64,000 bases of DNA from UBA11222 sp030652895 (GCA_038318895.1 JBBQCS010000002.1:28614-92613), one strand, 5' to 3'. Positions 17,815-26,037 are shown, counted from the first letter of the stretch. Notes: a model not told the origin generated them from the sequence alone. Program-made: numbers and translations.

Positions 17815-18890
17815 TGTCGCACAATACATTCGGGCATCTGTTTCGCGTCACCACCTGGGGGGAATCCCATGGGCCAGCACTGGGCTGCGTAATCGACGGC
17901 GCGCCGCCGCGTCTGGCCCTATCCGAGCCGGATATTCAGGTCTGGCTGGATAAACGCCGGCCCGGCCAGTCACGCTTTACCACCCAGCGCCGTGAACCCG
18001 ATGCCGTGAAGATCCTGTCCGGCACATTTGAAGGCAAAACCACCGGCACGCCAATCAGCCTGCTGATCGAAAATGTCGATCAGCGCTCGAAAGACTATGG
18101 CGATGTGATGGATAAATTCCGCCCCGGCCATGCGGACTATACATATCTGGCCAAATATGGCGTGCGCGACTATCGCGGCGGCGGGCGGCAATCGGCGCGC
18201 GAAACGGCGGCGCGGGTGGCTGCGGGCGCCGTCGCGCGCATTATCCTGGGTAAAAAGATCAAGATACGCGGCGCGCTGGTGCAGATGGGACCGCACAAAA
18301 TAGATCCCAAAAACTGGAAGTGGGCGGAGACAGAAAAAAATCCGTTCTGGTGCCCCGACGCCAGCGCCGCACAAGCCTGGGAAACCTATCTGGACGGAGT
18401 GCGCAAGGCCGGGTCGTCATGCGGCGCGGTCATCGAAGTGCGCGCAACCGGCGTTCCCGTGGGGCTCGGCGCACCCATTTACGGCAAGCTTGACGCAGAT
18501 CTGGCGCAGGCGCTGATGAGCATCAATGCGGTCAAAGGTGTCGAGATCGGCGACGGGTTTGCGGCGGCAGCATTAACCGGTGAAGAAAACGCCGATGAAA
18601 TGCGTAGCGTCAAGGGCTCCAAGCTTCCAAAATTCTCCGCCAACCACGCAGGCGGTATTCTGGGCGGCATTTCCACCGGCCAGGAAATTGTGGCGCGCTT
18701 TGCAGTAAAACCGACCAGTTCAATACTCAGTCCACGAAACACTGTCACCCGCGGCGGCAAAAATACCGAAATTATCACCAAGGGCCGCCACGACCCCTGC
18801 GTCGGCATTCGCGCCGTGCCTGTGGGTGAAGCGATGCTGGCCTGTGTGCTGGCTGACCATCTGTTGCGGCACCGCGCGCAAAATGGCTAA
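17814..18890 (+). CDS. aroC: Chorismate synthase
   Basis: 358 residues. It makes chorismate from EPSP in the last shikimate step, using reduced FMN. Family signatures are complete: GHLFRVTTWGESHGPALGC at the N-terminus, YRGGGRQSARETAARVAAGA in the middle, and RHDPCVGIRAVPVGEAM near the C-terminus. The ATG overlaps the fabI stop by one base. The last codons overlap the start of the thioesterase gene. fabI-aroC adjacency is common in alphaproteobacteria. Confidence 0.97.
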   Translation: MSHNTFGHLFRVTTWGESHGPALGCVIDGAPPRLALSEPDIQVWLDKRRPGQSRFTTQRREPDAVKILSGTFEGKTTGTPISLLIENVDQRSKDYGDVMDKFRPGHADYTYLAKYGVRDYRGGGRQSARETAARVAAGAVARIILGKKIKIRGALVQMGPHKIDPKNWKWAETEKNPFWCPDASAAQAWETYLDGVRKAGSSCGAVIEVRATGVPVGLGAPIYGKLDADLAQALMSINAVKGVEIGDGFAAAALTGEENADEMRSVKGSKLPKFSANHAGGILGGISTGQEIVARFAVKPTSSILSPRNTVTRGGKNTEIITKGRHDPCVGIRAVPVGEAMLACVLADHLLRHRAQNG

Positions 18891-19383
18891 CGCGCAGGAT
18901 ATTCCCAAAGGTTTTGAACCTTTGCCCGGGAAGACCACCTTTATTCATCATGCCGGGCCGGTTTATTGGGGCGAGAGCGAGAATCAGTTCGTGCTAGGGT
19001 TTCGCGTCGCCCCGCACCACGTCAATCCTGCCGGGATGTGCAATGGCGGCATGTTGATGACGGTGATGGATCTGGGGCTCATCGTTGGCATTATTGTCAA
19101 CCAGCCGGACGGAAATTTTTCACCAACTATGAGCCTTTCGGTCGATTTTATTGCGGCAGCACAACTCGGTGACTGGGTGGAAAGCCGCGTCGATTTCGTG
19201 CACCTGACCAAACGGCGCGGCTATGCAAGCGGCCGTCTGGTTGGCCCCAAAGGATTGATCATGCGCGCCAACGGCGCATTCAGTTTCCCGCCTGCGGGCG
19301 ATCCGCGCTTCAATGTCGACGGCCCGACGCTGCGCGACGTAATTGTTGACCGCCTGAAACAGAAAAACGCAGCGCGCGGATAA
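18883..19383 (+). CDS. PaaI-family hotdog thioesterase
   Basis: 166 residues with the hotdog-fold acyl-CoA thioesterase pattern: VAPHHVNPAGMCNGGMLMTV contains the N-x4-G-x-hhhh core, and MSLSVDFIAAAQLGDWVES is the central strand block. ATG 18883 overlaps the aroC stop by 8 bases, implying coupling in a fabI-aroC-thioesterase operon. The acyl-CoA substrate is unknown. An in-frame upstream extension lies inside aroC and is rejected. Confidence 0.85.
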   Translation: MANAQDIPKGFEPLPGKTTFIHHAGPVYWGESENQFVLGFRVAPHHVNPAGMCNGGMLMTVMDLGLIVGIIVNQPDGNFSPTMSLSVDFIAAAQLGDWVESRVDFVHLTKRRGYASGRLVGPKGLIMRANGAFSFPPAGDPRFNVDGPTLRDVIVDRLKQKNAARG

Positions 19384-19403
19384 TGCGTAAGCCCTATCGC
19401 CGG

Positions 19404-20027
19404 TCAGAAATCGGTCTTGGAAAGCGCCCGCACCCGCCGGTCATCAGGCCATGGCGCCGCATCGCCGGGAGCAACATCCGCGCTGATGATCAACGTACCG
19501 GTGCGCGGCGCATCCAGGGTGACGCTGCCGCCAGCATTTGATACTTCTACTTTACCCGACAACAGCAATACGCCGTACACGCCATCGATCGGTCCTGCCC
19601 AGAAATCCGTGCCGCGGACACCGATCGTGGCGACCGGGGTTTTAATCATCAGTTTTCCGGGATGCCCTCTGGCGCCGCTGACAAAACGCAACGCGCCGGT
19701 AATAAGATCAATGGTGGCGGAGCCATCTTTCTCGTAAACAAAGTCATCCAGCCGTACTTGCGCATTTTCGCCCATTACAAGACTGGTCTCGTCAGCCAGC
19801 CGTAATTCTGCCCGGGCCTGCGCACCGGTCGCCACCATCTCGTTTCGAAACACCGGATTTCCCACAGTCAGGGATCGCGCTGGATCGTTAGCCGACGGTC
19901 TGGCGGTGACTTCATTCCTGGCCTTCTCGATCTTGCCAACCTGCCCCTCTTCAACCGCCAGTGCAGACATGAAAGCGGACAAACCTAAGATCAAGATTGT
20001 AGCGCGGATCGTATGTGTAATACGCAT
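19404..20027 (-). CDS. Exported FecR-domain protein
   Basis: 207 residues. It has a signal peptide (RITHTIRATILILGLSAFMS, cleaved near ALAVE) and then a FecR domain: VGNPVFRNEMVATGAQARAE, LRLADETSLVMGENAQVRLD, GALRFVSGARG, and the conserved ATIGVRGTDFWAG. There is no cytoplasmic anti-sigma part and no sigma gene beside it, so it is not a classical FecR sensor. It resembles stand-alone periplasmic FecR proteins. It is divergent, 66 bases away, from an outer membrane barrel, which suggests a shared envelope role. ATG 20027 gives the cleanest signal peptide. Confidence 0.82.
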   Translation of the reverse strand: MRITHTIRATILILGLSAFMSALAVEEGQVGKIEKARNEVTARPSANDPARSLTVGNPVFRNEMVATGAQARAELRLADETSLVMGENAQVRLDDFVYEKDGSATIDLITGALRFVSGARGHPGKLMIKTPVATIGVRGTDFWAGPIDGVYGVLLLSGKVEVSNAGGSVTLDAPRTGTLIISADVAPGDAAPWPDDRRVRALSKTDF

Positions 20028-20093
20028 TTGAGTATTTTCTGCCTGTGTTATGCTGTGATGCCGAGTCACCCATAGAATGAGCAATCACAGCAA

Positions 20094-21308
20094 ATGAATT
20101 TACCGTGTCGTACCGGCGCCGCCGTGCTGGTGCTTTTATATAGCACTACACCCGGCCAGGCGGGGGAGTTTACCGACACAATGTTGCACGGCGGGGCATG
20201 GCTTGATCTGCGCTACCGTGCCGAACTGGTGGATCAGGAAAATCTGCCCCGCAACGCCAGCGCCCACACCCTGCGCAGCCGCGCGGGCTATACGACCGGG
20301 GTCTATCGTGGGCTATCGGCGCTGGCCGAGTTTGAACATATCGTCCATTTGGGAGCGGAGCGTTTCAATAACGGCAATGAACCGGGATCACCCTATCCGT
20401 TAGTAACCGATCCGGACACCGCGGAGCTTAATCAGGCCGCCCTGCGGTATGATGCACCGCTGCAAACCACCGTGATCCTGGGCCGTCAGCGTATCCTGCA
20501 CGACAATGAACGCTTTATCGGCGATGTCGGCTTTCGCCAGAACATGCAAACCTTTGATGCGGTGTCGCTCATCAACCGCACGGTTCCTAAAACCGAATTG
20601 CGGTACGAATATATCTCCCGCGCCAATCGTATTTTTGGGCGCGAGTCCGCGTTCGGCGATTGGGAAATGGATGGTCACGCACTAAGCGCCGCCTGGCAGG
20701 GATGGCGCGCCGGGAAACTGACCGGTTACGGCTATCTGTTCGACATTGACGAACGTCAGGATTTATCCAGCCAGACATATGGTGCGCGCTGGGACGCGCG
20801 CGGCTTTGATATGCAGGGATGGCGTTTCAAATATATAGCCGAAGTTGCCTGGCAGACAGACTATGGCAATCATCGCGGCGAATATGATGCGGGCTATTAT
20901 CTGCTGCAACCCAGCCTCTCACACGGGCCGCTGAGCGTGAGCGCCGGCTACGAAGTATTAGGCGGAGATGGTAGCAACGCCTTTACCACACCGCTGGCAA
21001 CTCTGCACAAATTCCAGGGGTTCGCGGATATTTTCAATGCGACGCCCGCCAGGGGCGTAAGGGACGCTATGGCGGATATAAATTATCAGCGCACCGATAT
21101 TCGGCCCTTTGATGTGCTGCGCCTGTGGGGTGGGGCGCATCATTTTTCCGCTGCCGATGGCGGGGACACTTATGGGCAAGAGTATTATGTCGCGGGCGCA
21201 TTAACTTTCCATGGGGTTTACAGCGAAATAAAGGCCGCAGTTTATGCGGCGGACGGATTTGGCGCAGATACACAGAAAGTGTGGTTCACGCTGGCGAAAG
21301 GCTTTTAG
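20094..21308 (+). CDS. Alginate-export-family outer membrane porin
   Basis: 404 residues. A signal peptide (CRTGAAVLVLLYSTTPGQA) is followed by a beta-barrel. Characteristic segments of the alginate export (AlgE-like) domain are LDLRYRAELVDQENLPRNAS, LRSRAGYTTGVYRGLSALAE, a stretch around ILGRQRILHDNERFIGDVGF and RQNMQTFDAVS. The protein ends with alternating strand residues and a terminal Phe, as expected for BAM substrates. No alginate synthesis genes are present, so export of alginate itself is unlikely; many such proteins are general or unknown porins. It is divergent from the FecR-domain gene. Confidence 0.82.
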   Translation: MNLPCRTGAAVLVLLYSTTPGQAGEFTDTMLHGGAWLDLRYRAELVDQENLPRNASAHTLRSRAGYTTGVYRGLSALAEFEHIVHLGAERFNNGNEPGSPYPLVTDPDTAELNQAALRYDAPLQTTVILGRQRILHDNERFIGDVGFRQNMQTFDAVSLINRTVPKTELRYEYISRANRIFGRESAFGDWEMDGHALSAAWQGWRAGKLTGYGYLFDIDERQDLSSQTYGARWDARGFDMQGWRFKYIAEVAWQTDYGNHRGEYDAGYYLLQPSLSHGPLSVSAGYEVLGGDGSNAFTTPLATLHKFQGFADIFNATPARGVRDAMADINYQRTDIRPFDVLRLWGGAHHFSAADGGDTYGQEYYVAGALTFHGVYSEIKAAVYAADGFGADTQKVWFTLAKGF

Positions 21309-21350
21309 CCTGGGATAAACTTCGAAAGCGGAAATTATGGAGATTTTCTT

Positions 21351-21848
21351 ATGGTGGATGCTCGCAAGCCCGTTCACACCGGTGGCTGCCAGTGCGGCGC
21401 GGTACGCTATGCGGTCTATGCTGCGCCGGCGAACCCTCTGATTTGTCATTGCCGTGCGTGCCAGAAGGCCTTTGGATCTCCTTTCGCGGCTCTAGTGACG
21501 ACTTCCCATGATCAGTTTGCCTGGACGCGCGGCGCCCCCGCCTGGTTTGCCAGCTCCAGCGCCGTTGAGCGGGGGTTTTGCCCACAATGTGGCACACCAT
21601 TATCGCGCCAGCAGCTCGACCGGACGCAAATTCAAATCTCGATAGGCAGCTTCGATGATCCCGGCAAACTCTCGCCGGTCAAACAAATCTGTGTCGATAA
21701 AGGTGTGCCATGGTTCACAACGCTTGCCGCACTGGACGCGTTGCAAACTTCAGAAATCCTATCCCCGGAATTTCATGACAACTTGAAAAACCATCAGCAT
21801 CCCGACCATGACACCCTGGCTTGGCCATCTGCCGGCGGGCAGTCGTAA
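21351..21848 (+). CDS. GFA-family protein (copy 1)
   Basis: 165 residues of the GFA (glutathione-dependent formaldehyde-activating-like) family, zinc-binding beta proteins. The Cys clusters are visible: GGCQCGAVRY, ICHCRACQKAFGSP and GFCPQCGTPLSR. ATG 21351 has GGAG 8 bases upstream. Many members do not act on formaldehyde, so the true role is open. The first 100 bases or so of coding sequence are nearly identical to those of the gene at 22461, with the HPP gene between them, so this looks like a local duplication. Confidence 0.9.
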   Translation: MVDARKPVHTGGCQCGAVRYAVYAAPANPLICHCRACQKAFGSPFAALVTTSHDQFAWTRGAPAWFASSSAVERGFCPQCGTPLSRQQLDRTQIQISIGSFDDPGKLSPVKQICVDKGVPWFTTLAALDALQTSEILSPEFHDNLKNHQHPDHDTLAWPSAGGQS

Positions 21849-21887
21849 AGAAATAAGCAAACAGCAATTCAAACGAGAGGAATGCGT

Positions 21888-22409
21888 ATGCGGACGCCGC
21901 TACAAAAGCTGCCAAACAAATTTCGGGGTGATGGTGCGGCATTACCGCCAAGACCCGGCAGTAAGGCCATTGCCCTGGCCGGACTGGGCGGGTTTATCGC
22001 GATTGCGGTATTGGCACTGCTGACGGACTATCTATCTATGGCACTGATCCTTGGATCCTTTGGCGCCTCGTGTGTGCTTGTATTCGGCTATCCCGACGCG
22101 CCATTTTCCCAGCCACGAAACGTCATTGGGGGACATTTTATCAGTTCGCTGATCGGTCTTACTTTTTTGTATTTTGTCGGACCGCAATGGTGGTCGGTGG
22201 CGATGGCCGTAGGGGTAACGATTGCGGTAATGATGCTCACGCGCACGGTGCACCCACCTGCGGGATCAAACCCGGTAATCGTATTCCTGACTGCGCCCGC
22301 CTGGGACTTTTTACTCTTCCCCTCGCTTGCAGGGGCGCTTATTTTGGCTTTGATAGGATTGATCTATAATAACGCTACACGTACCGCCAAATATCCGAAA
22401 TATTGGTAG
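21888..22409 (+). CDS. HPP-family integral membrane protein
   Basis: 173 residues with four to five hydrophobic helices. The family name motif is present in RTVHPPAGSNPVIVFL, and the family block LILGSFGASCVLVFGYPDAP is clear. HPP proteins are inner membrane transporters; plant and cyanobacterial members carry nitrite, but the substrate here is unknown. I prefer ATG 21888 because AGAGGA lies 6 bases ahead; ATG 21882 would have almost no spacing. It sits between two GFA paralogs, all on the same strand. Confidence 0.85.
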   Translation: MRTPLQKLPNKFRGDGAALPPRPGSKAIALAGLGGFIAIAVLALLTDYLSMALILGSFGASCVLVFGYPDAPFSQPRNVIGGHFISSLIGLTFLYFVGPQWWSVAMAVGVTIAVMMLTRTVHPPAGSNPVIVFLTAPAWDFLLFPSLAGALILALIGLIYNNATRTAKYPKYW

Positions 22410-22460
22410 TAACCAAGTCGAAAAAGGCTATCCCGTACCTGTGGACAACAGGAGACTGTC

Positions 22461-22952
22461 ATGACCAAAGCTCGCAAACCCGTTCACACTGGTGGCTGCC
22501 AGTGCGGCGCAGTACGCTATGCGGTCTATGCCGAGCCGTTGCATTCGGTGATTTGTCATTGCCGCATGTGCCAGAAGGCCTTTGGTTCATTTTTTGCGCC
22601 CTTTGTCAGCGTCCCCCACGACCAGTTTTCCTGGACCCGTGGCGGGCCGGCGCTATTCGCCAGTTCGCAACTTTTACAGCGTGGGTTTTGCGGCGCCTGC
22701 GGAACGCCCTTGTCGTGTCAGACAATTGGGGCCGGGGAAATTAGTCTTACGACGGGCAGTTTCGATCATCCGGAAAAACTTCAGCCAACATTTCAGGCCG
22801 GAACAGAGGGGCGGATGCCGTGGTTAAGCGAACTTCCCGCTTTGCGGGGTAAAACGACGGACCAGCTTATGTCCAGGAATACTCTCGACAAACTCGAAAA
22901 CCGCCAGCATCCCGACCACGATACGTCCGAATGGCCACCAGAGAAGGGTTAG
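22461..22952 (+). CDS. GFA-family protein (copy 2)
   Basis: 163 residues and clearly paralogous to the gene at 21351. The same zinc-site Cys clusters are present: GGCQCGAVRY, VICHCRMCQKAFGSF and GFCGACGTPLSCQ. The N-terminal third is nearly identical at nucleotide level and the C-terminal NRQHPDHDT motif is shared. The middle differs, so the duplication is not brand new or gene conversion has kept the ends alike. ATG 22461 follows CAGGAG. Function is not established. Confidence 0.9.
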   Translation: MTKARKPVHTGGCQCGAVRYAVYAEPLHSVICHCRMCQKAFGSFFAPFVSVPHDQFSWTRGGPALFASSQLLQRGFCGACGTPLSCQTIGAGEISLTTGSFDHPEKLQPTFQAGTEGRMPWLSELPALRGKTTDQLMSRNTLDKLENRQHPDHDTSEWPPEKG

Positions 22953-22980
22953 GACTGCGTTATTCCGGCCTTTGCAGTGC

Positions 22981-23017
22981 GATTCTGCTTGAGCCACGTT
23001 CGCACTAGGGTTATAAG
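22981..23017 (+). promoter_or_regulatory. Probable rpsT sigma-70-type promoter with a GANTC site
   Basis: TTGAGC (22989-22994) and TATAAG (23012-23017) are separated by 17 bases, a good housekeeping -35/-10 pair. A GATTC site (22981-22985) sits just upstream of the -35. Transcription would start near 23024, about 34 bases before the rpsT ATG. Inferred from spacing only. Confidence 0.5.
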
Positions 23018-23057
23018 GCCCCCTTCTCCAACAGGCATTTTCAGGGCTTACACCAAT

Positions 23058-23324
23058 ATGGCGAATAGCAAGCAGGCAAAAAAGCGCATTCGGCAAACCG
23101 CCGCACGAACCGCAGTTAATGGGGCCCGCCGCAGCCGTGTCCGTAGCTTTGTCCGCGTTGTTGAAGACGCTATCGTAAAAGGGGACCGTTCTGCGGCCTT
23201 GGAGGCCCTTAAAGTGGTTGAACCGGAACTGATGCGCGGTGCGCAAAAAGGCGCGCTGAAAAAGCGGGCCGCCTCGCGCAAAGTATCGCGCTTGACCGTG
23301 CGGGTAAACAACCTCGCGGTGTAG
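23058..23324 (+). CDS. rpsT: 30S ribosomal protein S20
   Basis: 88 residues, normal S20 length. The sequence is basic and helical, starting MANSKQAKKRIRQTAAR and continuing RRSRVRSFVRVVEDAI and KGALKKRAASRKVSRL. S20 binds 16S rRNA early in 30S assembly. The start at 23058 gives the canonical MANS- N-terminus; the in-frame sequence further upstream is leader. Location a short way before dnaA is typical of alphaproteobacteria. Confidence 0.97.
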   Translation: MANSKQAKKRIRQTAARTAVNGARRSRVRSFVRVVEDAIVKGDRSAALEALKVVEPELMRGAQKGALKKRAASRKVSRLTVRVNNLAV

Positions 23325-23622
23325 GGTGATTTTGATTTGATCCACGCCATGCGGCTTGGGTTTAACCAATGAATCCGCCCTATTCTAGAATGTTCCAATG
23401 CAGCGATATGTGTTTAATTAGGCGGCAAAACGGCACCAATTAAACGAATGCCGCCCTAGTCCCGGCTTACAGGAAATCTGTCGTTCCATCTTATCTGGGA
23501 CAGACCAATCAATTGGTATTGCTAGTGATTGTTTTGCGGCAACACCAGTTATGGGTGCGCTGCGGCAAAACGGGGTTGTGTTATATCAGCAACAATTTCA
23601 GGCGTTTCTCAGGCGAAAAAAT

Positions 23623-23640
23623 AAAACGGAAGCCCGTTTT
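23623..23640 (-). terminator. Hairpin with U-rich tail on the minus strand
   Basis: AAAACGG (23623-23629) and CCGTTTT (23634-23640) form a 7-bp stem with a 4-base loop. Read on the minus strand the stem is followed by TTTTATTTTTT, a proper intrinsic-terminator tail; on the plus strand the tail is only TTTT. No minus-strand gene is recognised upstream of it, so it may end an unannotated antisense or small RNA. Confidence 0.4.
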
Positions 23641-23862
23641 CCAGCTAATGTCTGACTGCAAAAAGCGTTTTCTGAGGTCAAGAAAAATATCTTCAAAAAA
23701 CAGAAATTTTATTGGCTTCACCCTATTGCGCCCAAAATTTGTCCCAGTTACAGTATTGAACGTTGGTTAAAGCGGCGTCATTAGCTAGAAAAAACAATTT
23801 AAAATCTGCATATTTCTCACAGACTTCGGCTCTGGGGTGTCTCTTGTGGCATTAATAGTTAC

Positions 23863-23893
23863 GATAGTAAGTATAAACTAGAACTATACTATC
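23863..23893. repeat. AT-rich palindrome before the rhodanese-dnaA genes
   Basis: GATAGTA (23863-23869) is repeated inverted as TACTATC (23887-23893). Nested inside, AGTATA (23870-23875) pairs with TATACT (23885-23890). The element lies 60-90 bases before the rhodanese ATG in the most AT-rich part of the region. It could be an operator or an easily melted element; neither is shown. Confidence 0.45.
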
Positions 23894-23952
23894 TTTAGTA
23901 ATAAGCTATTTTTATCTATTATGCTCTTAACTTCTATGCAGATTGGGAAGTA

Positions 23953-24429
23953 ATGACCCGTTCCGAACCAGATAATCCGTTGCCAAACGACACTGCTTCA
24001 CGTGGATACGCTGGAGACATTGACCCCAAACAGGCGTGGGATCTGTTGTCAACAGAAAGCGACGCGGTGCTTGTGGATGTACGCACCAGCGCCGAATGGA
24101 GCTTCGTTGGCCTTGCAGACCTTTCGTCTTTGGGCAAACAACCTGTGACGATCGAATGGCAAAGCCTGCCCGCTATGGCGCGCAACCCGAATTTTGATAG
24201 CGATACAAAAGGTGCGCTCTCGCAACTAAGCACTAGCCCGGATAGCGCTGTAATATTTATTTGCCGCTCTGGCGCGCGTTCACGCGAAGCCGCAATCAGC
24301 CTGGCGCGGCTGGGTTTTAAGCGCTGTTATAATCTTGCCGGCGGTTTTGAAGGGGATATTGATACTGAGCGTCATCGCGGAAGGCGCAGCGGGTGGAAGT
24401 TCCATGGCCTGCCATGGAAACAGACTTAA
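23953..24429 (+). CDS. Rhodanese-like domain protein
   Basis: 158 residues, a single rhodanese domain. VLVDVRTSAEW is the CH2A-type strand and FICRSGARSREAAISLARLG carries the active-site loop with Cys-Arg-Ser-Gly-Ala-Arg, a six-residue loop that favours sulfur rather than phosphate substrates. GFKRCYNLAGGFEGD is the conserved C-terminal block. It probably transfers sulfane sulfur in the cytoplasm. ATG 23953 follows GGGAAG. It lies between rpsT and dnaA and may share transcripts with dnaA, 81 bases downstream. Confidence 0.9.
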   Translation: MTRSEPDNPLPNDTASRGYAGDIDPKQAWDLLSTESDAVLVDVRTSAEWSFVGLADLSSLGKQPVTIEWQSLPAMARNPNFDSDTKGALSQLSTSPDSAVIFICRSGARSREAAISLARLGFKRCYNLAGGFEGDIDTERHRGRRSGWKFHGLPWKQT

Positions 24430-24455
24430 ACGACCCAAAATCATTAAAATTCCCG

Positions 24456-24460
24456 GATTC
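24456..24460. promoter_or_regulatory. GANTC site in the dnaA leader
   Basis: GATTC lies 51 bases before the dnaA ATG. In Caulobacter, methylation of a GANTC in the dnaA promoter links dnaA transcription to replication. A similar arrangement here is inferred; no clear -10/-35 pair was identified around it. Confidence 0.35.
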
Positions 24461-24510
24461 CAAAACTTCTGGGGCGGCAAGTATCAGAATTTATCGTTAC
24501 AGGGGGGTTA

Positions 24511-26037
24511 ATGACGAAACAAGACCCAGGCGCAGAAGAGGTCAGAAATCCGGGAAGTGCGCTTCCGCACTTAGTTTCGGACGGGCCTGTACATGACGAT
24601 ACCAGGCGGCCTCAGGCAGATATTCCAGCCTCTGAAATTTCCCGTCAGTGGACGCAGGTAGTGACGCTTCTGCGCAAGGAGCTTGGGGAAGCGACTTATC
24701 AGAACTGGCTCCGCTTCATGGATTGCGAGGGCATTGACGGTGGCGGCGTACACCTCACTGCGCCCAGCCGTTTCAAGCGCGATTGGATCAGCACACATCT
24801 GGGCGAACAGCTTCTCAGGGCCTGGGGGGCGGTCAACGTCCAGGTCCTGCGGCTTGATCTGCGCGCGCGGGAGTCAGGCCCTGGTCAACCGCCAAGCAAC
24901 ATCAGCGCGAACGGCGCAGTTTCCGTGGCGGACGCCCTGCCTGCACAGGCAATGCGAACCGCAAGTCAAATTGATCCGCGCGACGGACAATATGGCCGCC
25001 TTGGCGCGCCACTGGATCCGCGCTTTACGTTCGAAGATTTCGTGGTCGGAAAGTCCAATGAATTTGCCCATGCGGCCGCGCGCCGGGTGGCGGATTCCGA
25101 CGCCCCGCCGTTCAATCCGCTGTTTTTGCATGGCGGCGTTGGACTTGGAAAAACGCATCTGATGCATGCCATCGCGCATGCTATCCGCGCGCAACACCCG
25201 GAACGCACGGTGCTGTATCTGTCGGCTGAAAAATTCATGTATCAGTTTATCAAGGCCCTGCGTGACAAGGACACAATGCCATTCAAGGAGGCGTTGCGTT
25301 CTGTTGATGTGCTGATGGTGGACGATGTGCAATTCATCGGCGGCAAGGGATCGACCCAGGAAGAGTTTTTCCATACCTTCAACGCCCTGATCGACCACCA
25401 GAAGCAACTGGTTATCTCCGCCGACCGCTCGCCGTCGGACTTGGACGGTATAGAGGAACGTATCCGTTCGCGTCTGGGTTGGGGCCTTGTCGCAGACATC
25501 CATCCCACGGATTATGAGCTGCGCCTTGGTATTTTGCAGGGCAAGGCGGAAATCGCCCGGCGTCAAACGCCAGATCTGGAAATTGATGAAACGGTGCTGG
25601 AATTTCTGGCCCACCGCATTAGTTCGAATGTACGCGATGTGGAAGGTGCGCTCATAAGGGTTGTCGCTTTTGCAACCCTCGTGCGGCGGCCAATCACCGT
25701 GGATATGGCGCGCGAGGTTCTGCAAGACCTGCTGCGGGCCAGCGAGCGGCGTATCACCATTGACGAAATTCAGCGCAAAGCAGCGGAATATTTCAATATC
25801 CGCCTGGCTGACATGCTGTCTGCCCGGCGCGCCCGTACGGTCGCCCGGCCGCGACAGGTAGCCATGTATCTGGCCAAGCAGTTAACGGCCCGTTCATTGC
25901 CGGAAATCGGGCGAAAATTCGGGGGACGCGACCACACGACGGTCATACATGCGGTGCGCCGTATCGAACAGCTGCGCGAAAGCGACAATGCGCTGAACGA
26001 AGATGTCGAGAGGCTGCAGCGGCTTTTACAGGGCTAG
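24511..26037 (+). CDS. dnaA: Chromosomal replication initiator protein DnaA
   Basis: 508 residues. Domain I is at about 45-115 (QWTQVVTLLRKELGE, then YQNWLRFMDC). A variable domain II follows. The AAA+ domain starts near 170 with FTFEDFVVGKSNEFAHAAA, Walker A GGVGLGKT at 208-215, and Walker B VLMVDDVQFI. Domain IV carries the DNA-binding signature GRDHTTVIHAVRRIE. It opens the origin in an ATP-dependent way. ATG 24511 is the first in-frame ATG and gives a normal length. dnaN follows after 156 bases. Confidence 0.98.
   Translation: MTKQDPGAEEVRNPGSALPHLVSDGPVHDDTRRPQADIPASEISRQWTQVVTLLRKELGEATYQNWLRFMDCEGIDGGGVHLTAPSRFKRDWISTHLGEQLLRAWGAVNVQVLRLDLRARESGPGQPPSNISANGAVSVADALPAQAMRTASQIDPRDGQYGRLGAPLDPRFTFEDFVVGKSNEFAHAAARRVADSDAPPFNPLFLHGGVGLGKTHLMHAIAHAIRAQHPERTVLYLSAEKFMYQFIKALRDKDTMPFKEALRSVDVLMVDDVQFIGGKGSTQEEFFHTFNALIDHQKQLVISADRSPSDLDGIEERIRSRLGWGLVADIHPTDYELRLGILQGKAEIARRQTPDLEIDETVLEFLAHRISSNVRDVEGALIRVVAFATLVRRPITVDMAREVLQDLLRASERRITIDEIQRKAAEYFNIRLADMLSARRARTVARPRQVAMYLAKQLTARSLPEIGRKFGGRDHTTVIHAVRRIEQLRESDNALNEDVERLQRLLQG

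Larger units (their letters stand above)
23325..23952. other. rpsT-rhodanese intergenic region, AT-rich, candidate regulatory/origin DNA
   Basis: No convincing gene. A GAATC site (23371-23375) and a near match to a Caulobacter-type DnaA box (TGATCCACG, 23338-23346) lie near the rpsT end. GCGGCAAAACGG occurs twice (23422-23433, 23562-23573). GGCGGCA (from 23421) can pair with the downstream TGCCGCC, and the adjacent TTTAATT/AATTAAA arms are interleaved with it. The last 60 bases (23881-23940) contain only 15 G or C, with a palindrome at 23863-23893. This could serve dnaA-cluster expression or origin unwinding; perfect TTATCCACA boxes were not seen. Confidence 0.4.

Noticed and set aside
17047..17829. 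260-residue open frame antisense to fabI
   Set aside because: Shadow of fabI; rich in His, Arg and Gln as expected from reverse reading.
19404..20027. FecR protein as part of a FecI/FecR iron-signalling set
   Set aside because: No sigma factor or TonB receptor next to it and no anti-sigma segment; described as a stand-alone periplasmic FecR protein instead.
22440..22455. TGTGGACAA, one mismatch from a DnaA box in reverse, before GFA copy 2
   Set aside because: A single isolated near match is expected by chance and it forms part of an imperfect palindrome CCTGT-N5-ACAGG; not called an origin element.
23513..23770. 85-residue open frame in the rpsT-rhodanese gap
   Set aside because: Composition is odd (many Arg, Lys, Phe), no family pattern, no Shine-Dalgarno, and it runs through the hairpin at 23623-23640. 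Probably chance.
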